64,000 nt of DNA. Origin: Mesaphorura yosii. Its lineage: Eukaryota; Arthropoda; Collembola; Poduromorpha; Tullbergiidae. The notes below the pieces were generated by a model. That model saw only the letters and a program-made list of their open reading frames with translations, had not been told where the DNA came from and searched no databases. The stretch is from NCBI GenBank assembly GCA_009869945.1, contig WIXG01000097.1, forward strand, positions 164,419 to 228,418, in the 5' to 3' direction. Each line of letters starts with the position of its first letter. The first letter of the stretch is position 1. A program made the position numbers and the translations under genes. This document shows, in pieces, positions 25,101 to 36,618 of the stretch.

Positions 25101-26143
25101 CTTACTAATGACGTTAAGATGTATTTATAACGCCGATTCATCAGTCCGACTTGCTGTGCTTGTTTCATCACAATTTCTGTCTTGTACGCGTCACAGTCAA
25201 TTAAAATTGACGTGTACTCGTCATACTTCAATATTTCCTCAAGTAATGGCCTGCCAAACAATTCAAACGATCACGGTCAAGTTTAATACATCAAAAGAGT
25301 CATCGGCAATTTTGGCACCTGAAGTCATCTCCCGGTGGAAACCGGCGAATGATGACTTTCATTGGCGGTACCAGAGCCTTTAGTAGCATTTCCAGACGAA
25401 ACAGGCTGTCATCGTAAAGAATGACGAATTTCTCCCATTGCCAATACTTGATTAAATCAGTGATTGCCTAAACGATTACTCAGTAAGTAACTGAGGGGCA
25501 ATTTGGCACTAATAGCTTACCATTCCAATTACATCTGGATGAGGGTAGAGATTGACCATGTACTGGTTCTTGCAAATATGGAAATCCCAATGCGTCTGAA
25601 TGTGCAGCAATTCAAAGGCATCACAAATAGACTGAACGTGGCATGCCGTTTCTGCGTTTGGAGGGCCGATTATCATTGCGACACCCTCTTCGAGCATTCG
25701 GCACACTAAAAAATGCAAGGTAAAAATCCATCAACCATCTAAGAAGCCAATTGTCAATGCGTGCAGTTGGACAACCAAAATTACTTGTGTCATTTGCAAA
25801 GTATGAATTTCCAGGAAGAATCCTGTCTAACTTCGCACTGAAGAATGTGTGCAATGCTGCGCCGGCTTTCTCATTGACGCGTTGCACTGCGTGCTTGAAG
25901 GCAACTTCTTCCAGTGGGTCACCACCATCATTAAATAGCCCACCTGAACAGATAACAGCATATTCGATGTTTCACTTTTCTCCTGCACGTACAAGAAAAT
26001 GTATTTTGCGTACCAATTCGTATGTGATCAGGTAAAGCAGGCTTGTACTGTCGTCCTTCGTCATGGACACAAAGTACAGCAGACAGAATGGACAAGAAAA
26101 TAGCACTGCTGAAAATTTGTCTCACTTTCACTGCTGACTTCAT
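22121..26143 (-). CDS. Kainate-type ionotropic glutamate receptor, copy B
   Basis: This tandem paralogue of the copy ending at 17439 has the same order and near-identical exon layout. The chosen start at 26143 ([18 protein letters not shown]) gives a signal peptide aligned with copy A; an earlier in-frame ATG at 26216 is possible. The amino-terminal domain starts [20 protein letters not shown]1 has [16 protein letters not shown] and [15 protein letters not shown] with the binding Arg. The pore loop is IMQQGSDLAPK and the gate is again [11 protein letters not shown]2 has [12 protein letters not shown] with the binding Glu, and M4 is [15 protein letters not shown]. The tail ends HMHPKLTGV. Differences from copy A include extra introns around 22640-22710 and 23740-23820. 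No stop or frameshift was seen. The pair likely co-assembles, which is inference. Confidence 0.87.
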
Positions 26144-28660
26144 AACTTGCAGAGTTCGCAATTTCACATTTGAAGGATTACTGGCAAATGAGAGCGATTG
26201 TTGCATCACTGCACAAAGTGTAGCAAGAAAATGAGTCACGCAAATGTCCGATCGCGCCGGATTCTCAGTCTGCAAATCTTCTTCAGGTTTTCACCATCTC
26301 GTTCCATATAAAAAGCTATAAAACTCTCTAGTTAGACGTTTCCAATTTTTATGTAGCGTATCGCCGTCTCAGCGTAAGTGCGGTGTGGTGTGAGGAAAGA
26401 GTTTACATTTCAGAGGATGATAATCAAATCTCACCAAAAAATCAGCAACTTGGTACGTTTTCCTCTCCGCACTTCTTGGATGGATGCATCGGTCTTCTGT
26501 CTTTGCTATCCCTCACATCAGACCCGATCTCGACATAAACACAATAGCAATGGATTGACAAAAGTTGCGGAACGGAAATTTGAAGCGATGCCAAGCTCAA
26601 TTTGCCCTTTTTTCATGAATGTTTTCGTGAAACAAAAAGAATTAAAAGCAACGAGAGGCGAAGTGTTCTAATTTATACAGCAGGCAGGCGTGAAGGCATG
26701 ATTACGGTGCGGGACTAATTTTAGAATAACTTTTAGATACATTCGATTAAACACGGCATTTTGGGTTCGGCAGAGATGAATTGGCTACTTCGTGTTTTTA
26801 CATTGTGGCTGTAGACGCTAATTAAGAATTCAATTCAATTTATATTTCAAGTTTTCACTTCATGTTCACGTCATGTTTGGTTGGAAGCGGGCAATTTAAT
26901 CGCGCTTCTCTGCTCGCTAAGCATGCCCAGAAATGTTACCCTAACTTTAATCCATACATTTGATTCCGTAGTTCGTTGCATTCGTCTTAAGTCAAATGAT
27001 GTCAGATGCCTGACACCTTAAAAATACCTTGGCCATGACGGAATCGCTTTGCGTGCCTTCTAATCGTAGTGGTTCGCTGTGTAAACATTTACTTAATGAA
27101 TGCATGGAATTCCAAGATGTAAATTGTGCAGTATGACCGAATCAGCAATCTTGTACTTTGTTGTAGCTGCTGTGTAGGTTACAAGCATGTGGGCTGATGA
27201 ATTGATACTTTGCATGCACGTAAACTCGACTCATCTCACATGTGCGTCGTGTTCTTGTACTTAATCGTCGTGGAGTGTGAAGTGATGTCAGCAAATTGAT
27301 GTAAATTGTTATTGGCCATTTGTAGCGACGCGGTTTAAATGCTCTGCTGACTGCTGATGTTAATTTTACTTGTACTTTCAATACAACGCCAGTATCATCA
27401 GATATAATGACACCCTGTTGTTGCTGCCTACCAGTACACCATATGGCTTATCGCGTTAGATCATCGCATTCCTTCAGCATGCGAATCATGAACGCAATCG
27501 TCATATCTCATATTCCCTTGATAAACAGTCTTTGCGTCCATGAACGATTGAATAAAATTTGTACAGGCAGAATTGATAAAGATGAAGTTTGCTTAATTCA
27601 TTGCCATACTTTTAGACTTTTAAGCATTTAAACTTGAGACAAAATTCCTCATTCTCACATCATTCAATCTCGCTCTTGAATTCATGGCTCGTGTCTTGTA
27701 GTTGCCGTTGTGTGGTTGAGTGTGAATCAATTAGCATAATCAAAGTCTTTTTCTTCAATTTGATTGTAACCTGAACAATCATGTCGTAAAGGTAAATTTT
27801 AATCTCAACGTGAGAGCGCGAGCGTGAGAGTTGTAGTCATAATTTTTACTGCCGCGCTACCATGAATTTGAAGCTTATGAAGCTGCTGCTGCTGTTGTTG
27901 TTTGAATGCCAAGAGAATGAGTATGAATCTGGGATTGTGGCAAAGTGATGAGCAGACAGCAGATTGATGAGAAACATTGAGAATACAATACAAATATACA
28001 CACAGCAAGTACATGCGAAAAAAGTGAGTTTTGAAAAAATGGCCAGGCCAAGTGAAGGACAAGGTGTGATCATTGCTTATGCTTATGTATGAGGAATGCT
28101 GACGCTGACGGTGACGAGACGGTGAGATTGTAATGTTAATAATAGTACAACAACAATAATAAAATCTGCGAACATGTCTTGATTCTTGATCTCGACATGA
28201 CCAGGGACTGCCAAGACTTGTACGTACTTGTGGTAGTATTTTATTCATTCAGCTGGAAATACTTCTCTGGCTCACTGGCCTGCCTGCCATGGCCCGCATC
28301 GTTAGCCTTTGTGTACACTTTTTTATGACAACAGGCTAAAAAGTTAAATTACTTCTTGAGTACACGACATTCCTTTAGTTTATTATATTGATTTGGTTAA
28401 TTCTGCGTGGCCCTTCTTGCTCGTAGTCACAATTTACAATTTACAAGAATAGCACTTACGTAATTCAACAAGGCGACAATTCTTCCGCTTGCGCTGCCTA
28501 CATTTGTACGCTGGGAGTCCAGCATGTGGGACCAACTTGCAAAGTCGTGCCTGTGTGTGTTTTCAGTGCTTGTTCGATTCCAAGTTATTTAATGAAAATT
28601 CTGTTTGAAGCAGGATTTTCAGTCATTTGTGCCATATTCTAAATTTATTCGCTGGTTAAA
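26144..28660. other. Intergenic region, divergent promoters
   Basis: The region lies between the 5' ends of receptor copy B (minus) and the scramblase-like gene (plus), so it should hold both promoters. Frames up to 147 residues on the minus strand (27805-28248) are Ser/His/Gln-rich with a glutamine run that comes from a CTG/TTG microsatellite near 27880-27902; I regard them as accidental. No RNA gene was recognised. Confidence 0.45.
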
Positions 28661-29800
28661 ATGAAAAGTAAAGACAAAAAGTCTGGAAATGAAGTTCCTC
28701 TTGAGGAGCCTTCCGCCATCATTGAAATGGACGTGGTCGAGTTCAGGAGATCGCCCTCGCCCTACCTCGGCCCTGACCAGACCGATTCAATGGGAACCAA
28801 CGATTCAGTGCCCGGGTCCGGCACCTCAGATCCAAATAATCCAAACCATTTAGAAATACAACGCATGGAATTCGCACGCAATTCACCCGTCAGACTCACA
28901 AAAATTTACCTCGACGAAGTCCAAGACTCTGCAGATTTAGACGAACTCTTTTCGCATCATGAATTCTTCGTCACTCCCAAATCGAAAGGAGGAGCTGGAA
29001 GTGGGTTGATTAAAATCGCGAATCGGGACGGGAATCACATTTTCTCATGTAGCATCAGGCACATGAGGAACATGTTGGGTTGTGCGAAGAGGCAAGACCC
29101 CAAGCCTGGAAAGGAGGGCCCTGGAGCGGTTCAGCAGCGTCGCACGAAAAAGAAATGTGACCATTCATATCGCATTCTGGACACGCAAGGAATGGAGCTT
29201 GTGACAGGCAAGTTGACAGGGCGGGTGATGGAGGTCAGGACCGCCTTGAAGAATTCGCTCGGGGTTGCAAAAAGGAACGTATGGAGCAACAAGTTCACAG
29301 TCCAGCCCGCCATAGGTCAGTCGTGGGTTTGCCGACCGTCGTCAGGCGGCTGCTGCGGCCTATGTTCATGTGGGGTCAAATCTTTCCAAATTGTGAGTAA
29401 TGAGGATGGACGGGAAATTGGAGTAATGCGACGAGATCCAAACACGAACAAGTTCGTCGTTACATTGGCTCGAGACATGACAGTCGCGAACAAAGGAATC
29501 TTGCTCTTGACTGGGCTGATGATTGTGAGTCTTAAATTTATTCGACGCCCGTGGTTCTCGTATTAATGTATATCTCTGTTTGCGATTCCATAGTATGACC
29601 AGTATTTCAGCGAGACTTCGTGCTGCTGCAAGGGAGTTTACAACGCCAAATGCTGTTGCTGCACAATTTTCACGATTATAATCGCCATTTTACTGATTCT
29701 ACTCATCGTATTCCTTGTGTTGTACTTTGCATCCGAAAGCGACGTTGGAGGAAGCACGAAGAGTTCCACTGACAGCATGACCGTGAAAAATCAGCAGTAG
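28661..29800 (+). CDS. Phospholipid scramblase-like membrane protein, divergent
   Basis: Two exons, 28661-29524 and 29594-29800, join in phase 0 (GTGAGT donor, CATAG acceptor) to give 356 residues. The first 85 residues are charged and Pro/Ser-rich. Residues about 90-290 match the scramblase, tubby-like beta-barrel plan: LDELFSHHEFFVTPKSK, the helix-breaking RILDTQGMELVTGKLTG, WSNKFTVQ, GQSWVCRPSSGGCCGLCSCG, and FQIVSNEDGREIGVMRRD with FVVTLARDM. A Cys cluster (CCCKGVYNAKCCCC) and one long hydrophobic helix (IFTIIIAILLILLIVFLVLY) follow, with a short Ser/Thr tail ending VKNQQ. Scramblases move phospholipids between bilayer leaflets when calcium rises. I cannot see a clear calcium-binding loop, so activity is uncertain. 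Similarity is at the level of pattern, not close identity. Confidence 0.62.
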
Positions 29801-32085
29801 TCGCAACATTTCTAGTACCACGCTTTAGACATTAGTCATGCACCAGCCATGCCTGTTTAGGATTTAGTTACCAACTTGTGACAAAAACTGGAGATTGACG
29901 CTTTAGACTTTTCAGAAATTAACGGTCGAAACCTTGTGAGCCAAATCAAAGCGAACGATTCAATTGAGAAATCAAACCTTCAAACGCAATGCGCAATTTA
30001 TGAGCTTTGTTGTACTATATAAATGGATATGCATACTCCAAAATATTGTAGATGAAATTAAGTTAATGGAAGTCACGTTTAATTTAATAAGTTCTAATTG
30101 ACTAAACAATGTCAGTTCAAGTATTAGATCGCGTCCGTAAACGTAAGCCGTGTCGAACTTACTTATTAGAGAATGAGCCCATTGCTTATCAAGTTGTAAT
30201 TAGTAGAATTATTGTAAATGCCAGATTTTTATGTGCAATAATATTCTTTGGTTCTTAATTTTTCAATTGAATGCATAACTATTCTCATGTAAGATCAAAG
30301 TGTACTGATTTTAGAATCCATGATCATTTGCTTCCTATTTCGTATCGCAGTTCAATTCCATCACAAAAACCATTTTTGCTTCTGCAACTCAAAATCATGC
30401 TCGAAGTTGCGTATTACTTCGGTCACAATTAAAGCTAAAGTTTCAAAATCCTGTTTCATGCATACAGTAAAATTGCCCACTCTGCGAAATCGGCTTTAAA
30501 AGAATATAAAAGCCATGGTGTGCAAATAGTAATACAGAACGCATAAAAGGAAGGAAGAAGAATCTTGAACTCGTTGCGCATCTGCGAGTAGAGTTTTAAA
30601 CGAATGCAAAGTGAACGGAGACGAACGCGAGATGAGCGAGGCTGAAGAACCGATTCTTTGTGTATATTTTTATATCTTTTCGCAGATGTGAATGTACATA
30701 CTCGGCTCAGTATATCCTTAACTCTTTTGACCTTGTACGAAGTGAATTATTACTTTTAGATATTCATAATAGAATTATTCGCTACACGTACGGACGCATA
30801 AGTTTGCTTGCAAAGGCTCATGAATTCCAACGATGCTATAATACATAAGCAGAAGTACACTTTTAAACCATCTGCACGGTTCGAATTTGTATTGCCGTTT
30901 ACATTGTTTATTGTCGCCTCCTGCAAAGACCCAAGTCAGCGAGACGTCGAATCATACATCTTAACCGTATTCAAAATTCATTTGGCTTAATTTAGCCGAT
31001 GCAATGCCGCATAATAAAGCGAGGAAGCTAATTCTGCTCATAATCTCGCATGTGAATTTGGGTCATCTTAGAGAAGTGCAAATTTTTTGCTAAAAGCTTC
31101 ATTCCTGGGCCGGTTGCATATTCGTTCGATCGTGAGATTCTCCCAACTGGCAACTCGTTGTCTTAAGCCCTAGAGCTTGAGGAAGAGTCAGATGCCAAAT
31201 GCCAGACCAGAAGAGTAAGAAATCTCGATTCCCAAGTTTTAGTAGTTATTGGCTTTTTACAAAGTAAAGAGTAAGTTCAGCATCCGTTCGTGCCTTCGCC
31301 AAACTCCGTCGATTCAGGTCATTAGCAGTTTACAGTCGTAAATGTAAGTATTTTCAATTTACTGAGGTATCTTTTATTGTTTAGTAGTAATCTTGTTGAC
31401 TTGCAAGCACCATTCTGAATCTGCGGCATTGACAAAATCGTCCACACAATGACCGCTTCTTTATGAAAGTATTGCAGCGGTTTTGTTGTTTTGTCGACTT
31501 TAGAAATCTCTGCCTTAATACTTTTAATGTTTAATACTGAACTTTGTGAGTCATGCAAGTCACAAGGCTTCGGATTGATTACTGAGAGCTAAGCATAATC
31601 CGCATCATTTAACAAAGACGGAAACAACGAGCAAGTGTATAAAGTTCCTAAGAAGTGAGTCACAACAGATGAATAATGAGTTCAGCAGATGAGCGAGCCG
31701 AGTTGCTACACGCTGCTGTTAAAGCTACTGTTACTGTCGTTCAACTAAATATCCCTTATCGAAGTTGAAGTATGAAATGATGACGAATTAGAAAGTTAAT
31801 GACGTGAGTCTTTCTTGCACTGCACTTGAGTCATTAACATCTCACAGCTTGCTGAACAATTCATCCCATGAGCTCGTTGTAACTAGAGTGCGTCGTGCGT
31901 CATTGATCGCTGTTGAACCTTTCGCCGGCGAAAACAATGACGTACTACGCACGGCTTGATGAGATTTCTTTTTATGGTAGGCATTTGACATAAAACAGTC
32001 TGTTTCAAGAATTGATTGAGAGCAGTTTCATTTCCTGACCACTGAAATTTTGCACCTGTTTTCCAAAATCCCAACCACATTCAAA
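29801..32085. other. Intergenic region
   Basis: It begins with the scramblase-like 3' untranslated region and ends in the 5' flank of the first LITAF gene. A TATA-like tataaaag near 30506 and a tataaag near 31638 are present, but I could not tie either to a start site. Frames are short and featureless. No RNA gene or repeat was recognised. Confidence 0.4.
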
Positions 32086-32674
32086 ATGGAGAAGAATCCA
32101 GCCGATTTCAATAACCCAAGCCAGCCACAGCCACCGCCTTATTACCCGTCGTTGCCAAATCAAGATCCGAGCTACGTCAACCCGGTGACAATGCCAACAG
32201 CTGCACGTAAGACCGCAACCTGTCAATCTCTTTGTTTGTCTCGAACTCCACATAATTTTGACTCGATTTCACATAGAGCCCGTGGTGACGATAATTCAGT
32301 CGTCAAATGTTGGAAGCGAGTCAGCCCGTATGACATGCCCACACTGTGGAGCTCAAATCAGCACACGCGTCAAGTACGTACCTGGAACTATGGCACACAT
32401 TTCTGCCTTTATACTCTGTTTGCTTGGGTAAGCTTTCTGAACCAAACGCACGCGCTTAAACCTCATGTACTTAATTAATTCATTTCGTTTTAAAGGTGCT
32501 GGCTTTGCTGTTGCATACCTTACTGCACGGATTCATGCGCGTAAGTCTGAGACCTGGACACTTCTTGAATTCAATCCAGGAAAGAATGAATTGTTTATTG
32601 GTTTGGTTCGTTTCAGGGATGCTGACCACGAATGTCCGAATTGCAACAAATTCATTGGACATTACAGACGTTGA
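32086..32674 (+). CDS. LITAF-domain protein 1 (SIMPLE-like, endosomal zinc protein)
   Basis: Four exons (32086-32206, 32277-32427, 32496-32540, 32617-32674) join in phase to 124 residues. The N-terminus is Pro/Tyr-rich (PQPPPYYPSLP), matching PPxY-type WW-binding motifs of the family. The LITAF domain has the first zinc half-site MTCPHCGAQISTRV, then a hydrophobic membrane-inserting segment (HISAFILCLLGCWLCCCIPYC). The second zinc half-site is DHECPNC, with the C-terminal FIGHYRR. Family members sit on the cytosolic face of late endosomes and lysosomes. The exon plan is the same as in the copy starting at 33850, so the genes arose by local duplication. Confidence 0.92.
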
Positions 32675-33849
32675 TGACTTGTGACGACTCGAAACGTGAC
32701 GTCCGACATAATTCCGCTATCTGCTTGCAAGTTGTAACAAGTTTACAGACAAAGGAGATTAGATTAGAATCTCTAATTTATTCAATGAATCAATTGTGTC
32801 GACGTACCAGTTAAATTATTTAATTACTATAACTTGCAGCAAGTTTATGTGCCTTATCTGCTGTTGTTAAATTGTCACTCATTTCATGTTAGATTAAGTG
32901 CGCAACGTACACTGTAAATAGCATTGCTGTCTGGAGTTCCTACTGCAAAACACGAATTAAATAACAAACATTTAAAATGTATATGAATTATGTTCTCTAT
33001 CTGTACACACAACCTTTATTTTCCATACTCTAACTTCTTTTGTCACTGTTATAGTACATTTGCAACTACGAATGCGAGTTGAGGTCGGTTCAAATGACAA
33101 ATATTTGCACAACGGGCGAAGCTCTCTTTCAGCTCGAAGTCATCTTGAGCCAAGCTAGTCAAGCATGATTCACGAGCAGAGCATTAATGATTCATGATAG
33201 AAAGCTTTGTCGGTCGACGCAAAACGCGAGCACGATGTGCATTTTAGGCCGAGCCGGAGCGAGCTACAAATGGAAATGGATTCAGTCATTTCAATTGTGT
33301 CATTTGTACCAATGGTACACGGCACGCCATGTTAATTCCACGGGCGGACCGGAGCAAAGCACAGAGGTAAACGTATGATAAAGGGTTAACGCGTGAGCTG
33401 ATGCATGCCTAATGCGAAAGTATAAACAGGTATAAAGTACAAATCGTGTGCTAGTCATGGTCGATGGTTAACGTTCCATGTGTCTGGTCTCTGTTGTAAT
33501 GTCAAGAATGTTTCGTGCTTCCATTTAATAGTGTGACAGAGGCAAGGAAGGAATTGAGTACCAGAGCCCGTGAGCCTAATAACATTACACGTATAATTTT
33601 TTCTTCTCTTGTGGATTAGTAAGCGTCAAACGTCCTTGTAAATTCTTTGTGGAGAAGAGGATCTGCACTTGATGAAACTTCGCAACAGCGACTGGACTAC
33701 TTTCATACTTTCAAGCATCTGAGCATCAGCGTTGTTACCTCAGTTGGAGTTGGACCTTCAGATGGACTAAACCGTTCCTCTGTCCATTAGTGAGATTCAA
33801 TTGTGAAATTGTTTACTAGCACCGCAGTTTGACAAGTGAAGCTAACAAG
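32675..33849. other. Intergenic spacer between LITAF genes 1 and 2
   Basis: AT-rich DNA with LITAF 1 3' untranslated sequence at its left. Two TATA-like motifs (tataaac near 33421 and tataaag near 33432) lie about 420 bp before the second ATG. No coding signal is seen. Confidence 0.4.
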
Positions 33850-34429
33850 ATGGAGAAAGATCCAAGCAAGAACGCGGACTCTCAGCCGCCTGCGTACTAT
33901 CCACCGTTGCCACCATCCGATCCGAGCTACCCTAATCCACCACCGCAACAACGTAAGCATCTACAGCAATTGGCTGAATTAACTAACAGGTCTGTCAATT
34001 TTACTGACTTCCTTTCTGTGTTTTATTCTTCCGAAAGCGCAAGTTGTCCAGGTCATTCAAATGCAAAACTTGAGTTCCGAATCAACTCGCATGACATGCC
34101 CGCATTGTGGTGCTCAGATTAGCACACGTGTCAAGTACTCGAGTGGCACTATGACTCACATCGCTGCGTTGCTTTTGTGCCTTTTCGGGTTAGTGGAAAT
34201 CACACCATTTAAATGTATTAGGATCGATCGTTCTTGACAGGCATTTTCTTGAAACATAGATGCTGGCCATGCGTGTGCGTTCCGTACTGTGTCGATGGAT
34301 GCATGTAAGTCTTTAAACTCTTTATCGGTCGATTTCAAACTATTTTACCAGTACTTCGTCATTTTTTGCAGGGACGCTGATCACGAGTGTCCGAATTGTG
34401 ACAAGTACATCGGCCATTACAAACGCTAG
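33850..34429 (+). CDS. LITAF-domain protein 2 (SIMPLE-like)
   Basis: Four exons (33850-33952, 34038-34188, 34260-34304, 34372-34429) give 118 residues with the same phases as LITAF gene 1. The N-terminus contains PPAYYPPLPPSDPSYPNP. The first zinc half-site is MTCPHCGAQISTRVKY, the membrane segment HIAALLLCLFGCWPCVCVPYC, and the second half-site DHECPNCDKYIGHYKR. All four zinc-binding cysteines are present, as is the conserved His of the second half-site. It is the closest relative of gene 1 in the window. Confidence 0.92.
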
Positions 34430-35878
34430 TAGCAGCTGCTTGGAATGTGGATTGTGTACATTTGAAGCTTGAAACGAGGGCACTTCAGATCCAAACAGCC
34501 CACAGCCCTAATTGCATGTGCCACGAACTTCAGACTTATTGCAGTTTCCGAATTGTCACCATTTCATTCTATATTTCCATTTTACTTTCCAGTGCCTCCT
34601 GCGTAAGTTGTTTGCTTTCAATAAACAGTGAGCTCCTTGTTACATTTCGCATTTCGCCTTGTCCTTTTCCATTCGTGTATTTGCATTCTCAGTCGCTGAA
34701 TTTTCACCATATATACTAAATTTGTACTCACAAACAAATAGTCCAACAATTGGTATCTGTCATCAGTCATCGTCATTCTGCTCGTACATTCCACCGTTGT
34801 ACTCTAATCCATATCTCGAATGCAACGTACACTGAAGACACGAAATCACATTTCATTTGTGTTTGCACGCGATCCAGCAATAGCATAATTATTTCTCTTT
34901 CCATGTCCAAGTTCATTATCGCTGCTGGCCAGAAAGGTATGCTTTCGTTCTTCGTTTCTAAGCAGGATCAGTCAGGCTTTTAACTAAATTAAATGGAATA
35001 GATCATGAAATGGTAGGAGAGTGGATTTATCGTATTATTTAGCTGAATTGGTTGCATTTAGCTTGAATTGAATTTGGCATAATTCTCTACTCCACAAGAG
35101 TTAGTCAGACATCACATCAGCGAGCCGTAATTTAAAACCTGCCTTGTAACACAGCACAGGACGTCCCATCTCATGAACTGCAGAAAATGTGTGCTATGCC
35201 ACACCATAAAAACTGGGTGGATTCCTAGAAAATTGCAAAAGCACTAAACGACGAGTTCTTGTGCAATATTACACTTTTTTGCCTTTGCATCCTATACCCG
35301 TATGCCATATCCAAACCATCCCTCGTCCACACTCCACAGTTTTGTTTGGCCTTGAAAACAAGCAAATATAGCATCCACTTCACCGTCCACGGTCCACGTA
35401 ATGAATGCATAACTGAGAGTGTATAAGACTGACACTGGTATGGGTCTCTCATCGAGTGCAAAAAATTTGCCTACAAATTAAAAAGGCTCTCCTCCAACAA
35501 ACATAAACGCATCTGGGATAATATTTCTGCTTTTCTATATTCAAGACCCAAGTCTCATGTCAGCTGACAGTACTTGCATGCACCACACGCTGACTTTGAC
35601 TCTGTCTCCAGAAACCATATTGCATAACCTGAATGAAAGCAATCCCTATTCTCTTGCTTCTTCGTTTGTTCCATCTTTGTATGGTTATTAAAGTCACAGC
35701 CAAGGAGAACAACTATTTGAGGACGGGGGTTACTGGACAGATTGTTGTGCTAATAAAATACACCATGAAAAGACAGCATAGAGATTTCATGTTGAACAAC
35801 GCGTACTTCGATTTTATTAAATCTATCACAAAGCGCAGGTCAAAAATATGCACGGAAATCAGGTACGAGCGAATCAAA
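34430..35878. other. Convergent intergenic region
   Basis: It contains the 3' ends of LITAF gene 2 (plus) and of the four-helix gene (minus). Frames of up to 90 residues are hydrophobic, Ser-rich and unsupported. Nothing else was recognised. Confidence 0.4.
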
Positions 35879-36618
35879 TTAGAAGATAGTGCAAGGACGC
35901 AGGTTATGATTTTGGATTGGCCCATTTCCAATTCTCGCATCATGCATGATGTACGGTCCAGAACCATGTCCCGTAGCGCCTACATGCAACTGAATAACTC
36001 TCCTTAGCCACAAAACTGATCCGACGCAGAATATGTCAAGGAAGCAGGTGAGGATGGAAAAGATCTTGGCCAGGGTGACTTCCAATGCACCAGAATAATT
36101 CAATAACGCCAGAAGGCAGATTCCGGCCAAATTAATTATGATCATGGCCCAAATCCAGTGAAGAAGCCGTCTACTGTTTCTTGAAAAGTAGTCCTTAATA
36201 AGTCAAAACAGAAGTTGGGTCGTAGCCAATAATCATTTGTACAGACGGCATCTCATTGGACTAAACTCACCTTTGGAACAGCTCTCCATAGTAAAACCGA
36301 TAGTGCGAGTTTGAACATTAGAAAAGTGTAGTAAATAAGCAGTGAAATTATGAGAAAACCATTTGTACTGTCTGCTGTTGTGATGAAACTTCTGCTCCAA
36401 TGACGGGAATTTAGTTCAATTGTCCATTCAGGAACAACTCCGGTCACGACGACGTGTACTCGAAGGAAGATGAGACAAAAGAGAAAAGCAGATGAGATCA
36501 CCTGAAAAAGTACGAAGCAATTAATGAATAAGTAAGTAATGATCAATTGGAAGTTTAGACTTACTCCTTCAACGACAGCCAAATATTTCACAGTTTGTTT
36601 CGGTTCAATCACAAACAT
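35879..36618 (-). CDS. Four-helix integral membrane protein, unknown
   Basis: Three exons (36565-36618, 36271-36501, 35879-36193) join in phase 0 to 199 residues. Four hydrophobic segments are visible: VISSAFLFCLIFLRV, GFLIISLLIYYTFLMFKLAL, AMIIINLAGICLLALLNYSG and a last one ending LDIFCVGSVLWL. The extramembrane loops are short. The first loop contains VPEWTIELNSRH, and the C-terminal 40 residues are polar and His/Gly/Asn-rich. The layout resembles small four-pass proteins such as MARVEL-type or insect DUF4728-like proteins, but I cannot name the family. It is transcribed against its LITAF neighbours. The longest plus-strand frame here is its antisense shadow. Confidence 0.72.

Noticed and set aside
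27805-28248. 147-residue minus-strand frame with a Gln run
   Set aside because: The Gln run comes from a CTG/TTG microsatellite and the rest has no domain or splice support.
33080-33110. Sequence resembling a tRNA B-box (ggtcggttcaaat)
   Set aside because: No A-box at the right distance and no acceptor stem. No tRNA was found anywhere in the window.
35633-36007. 124-residue plus-strand frame with a hydrophobic start
   Set aside because: It overlaps the last exon of the four-helix gene on the other strand, which has three phase-matched exons; this frame has none.
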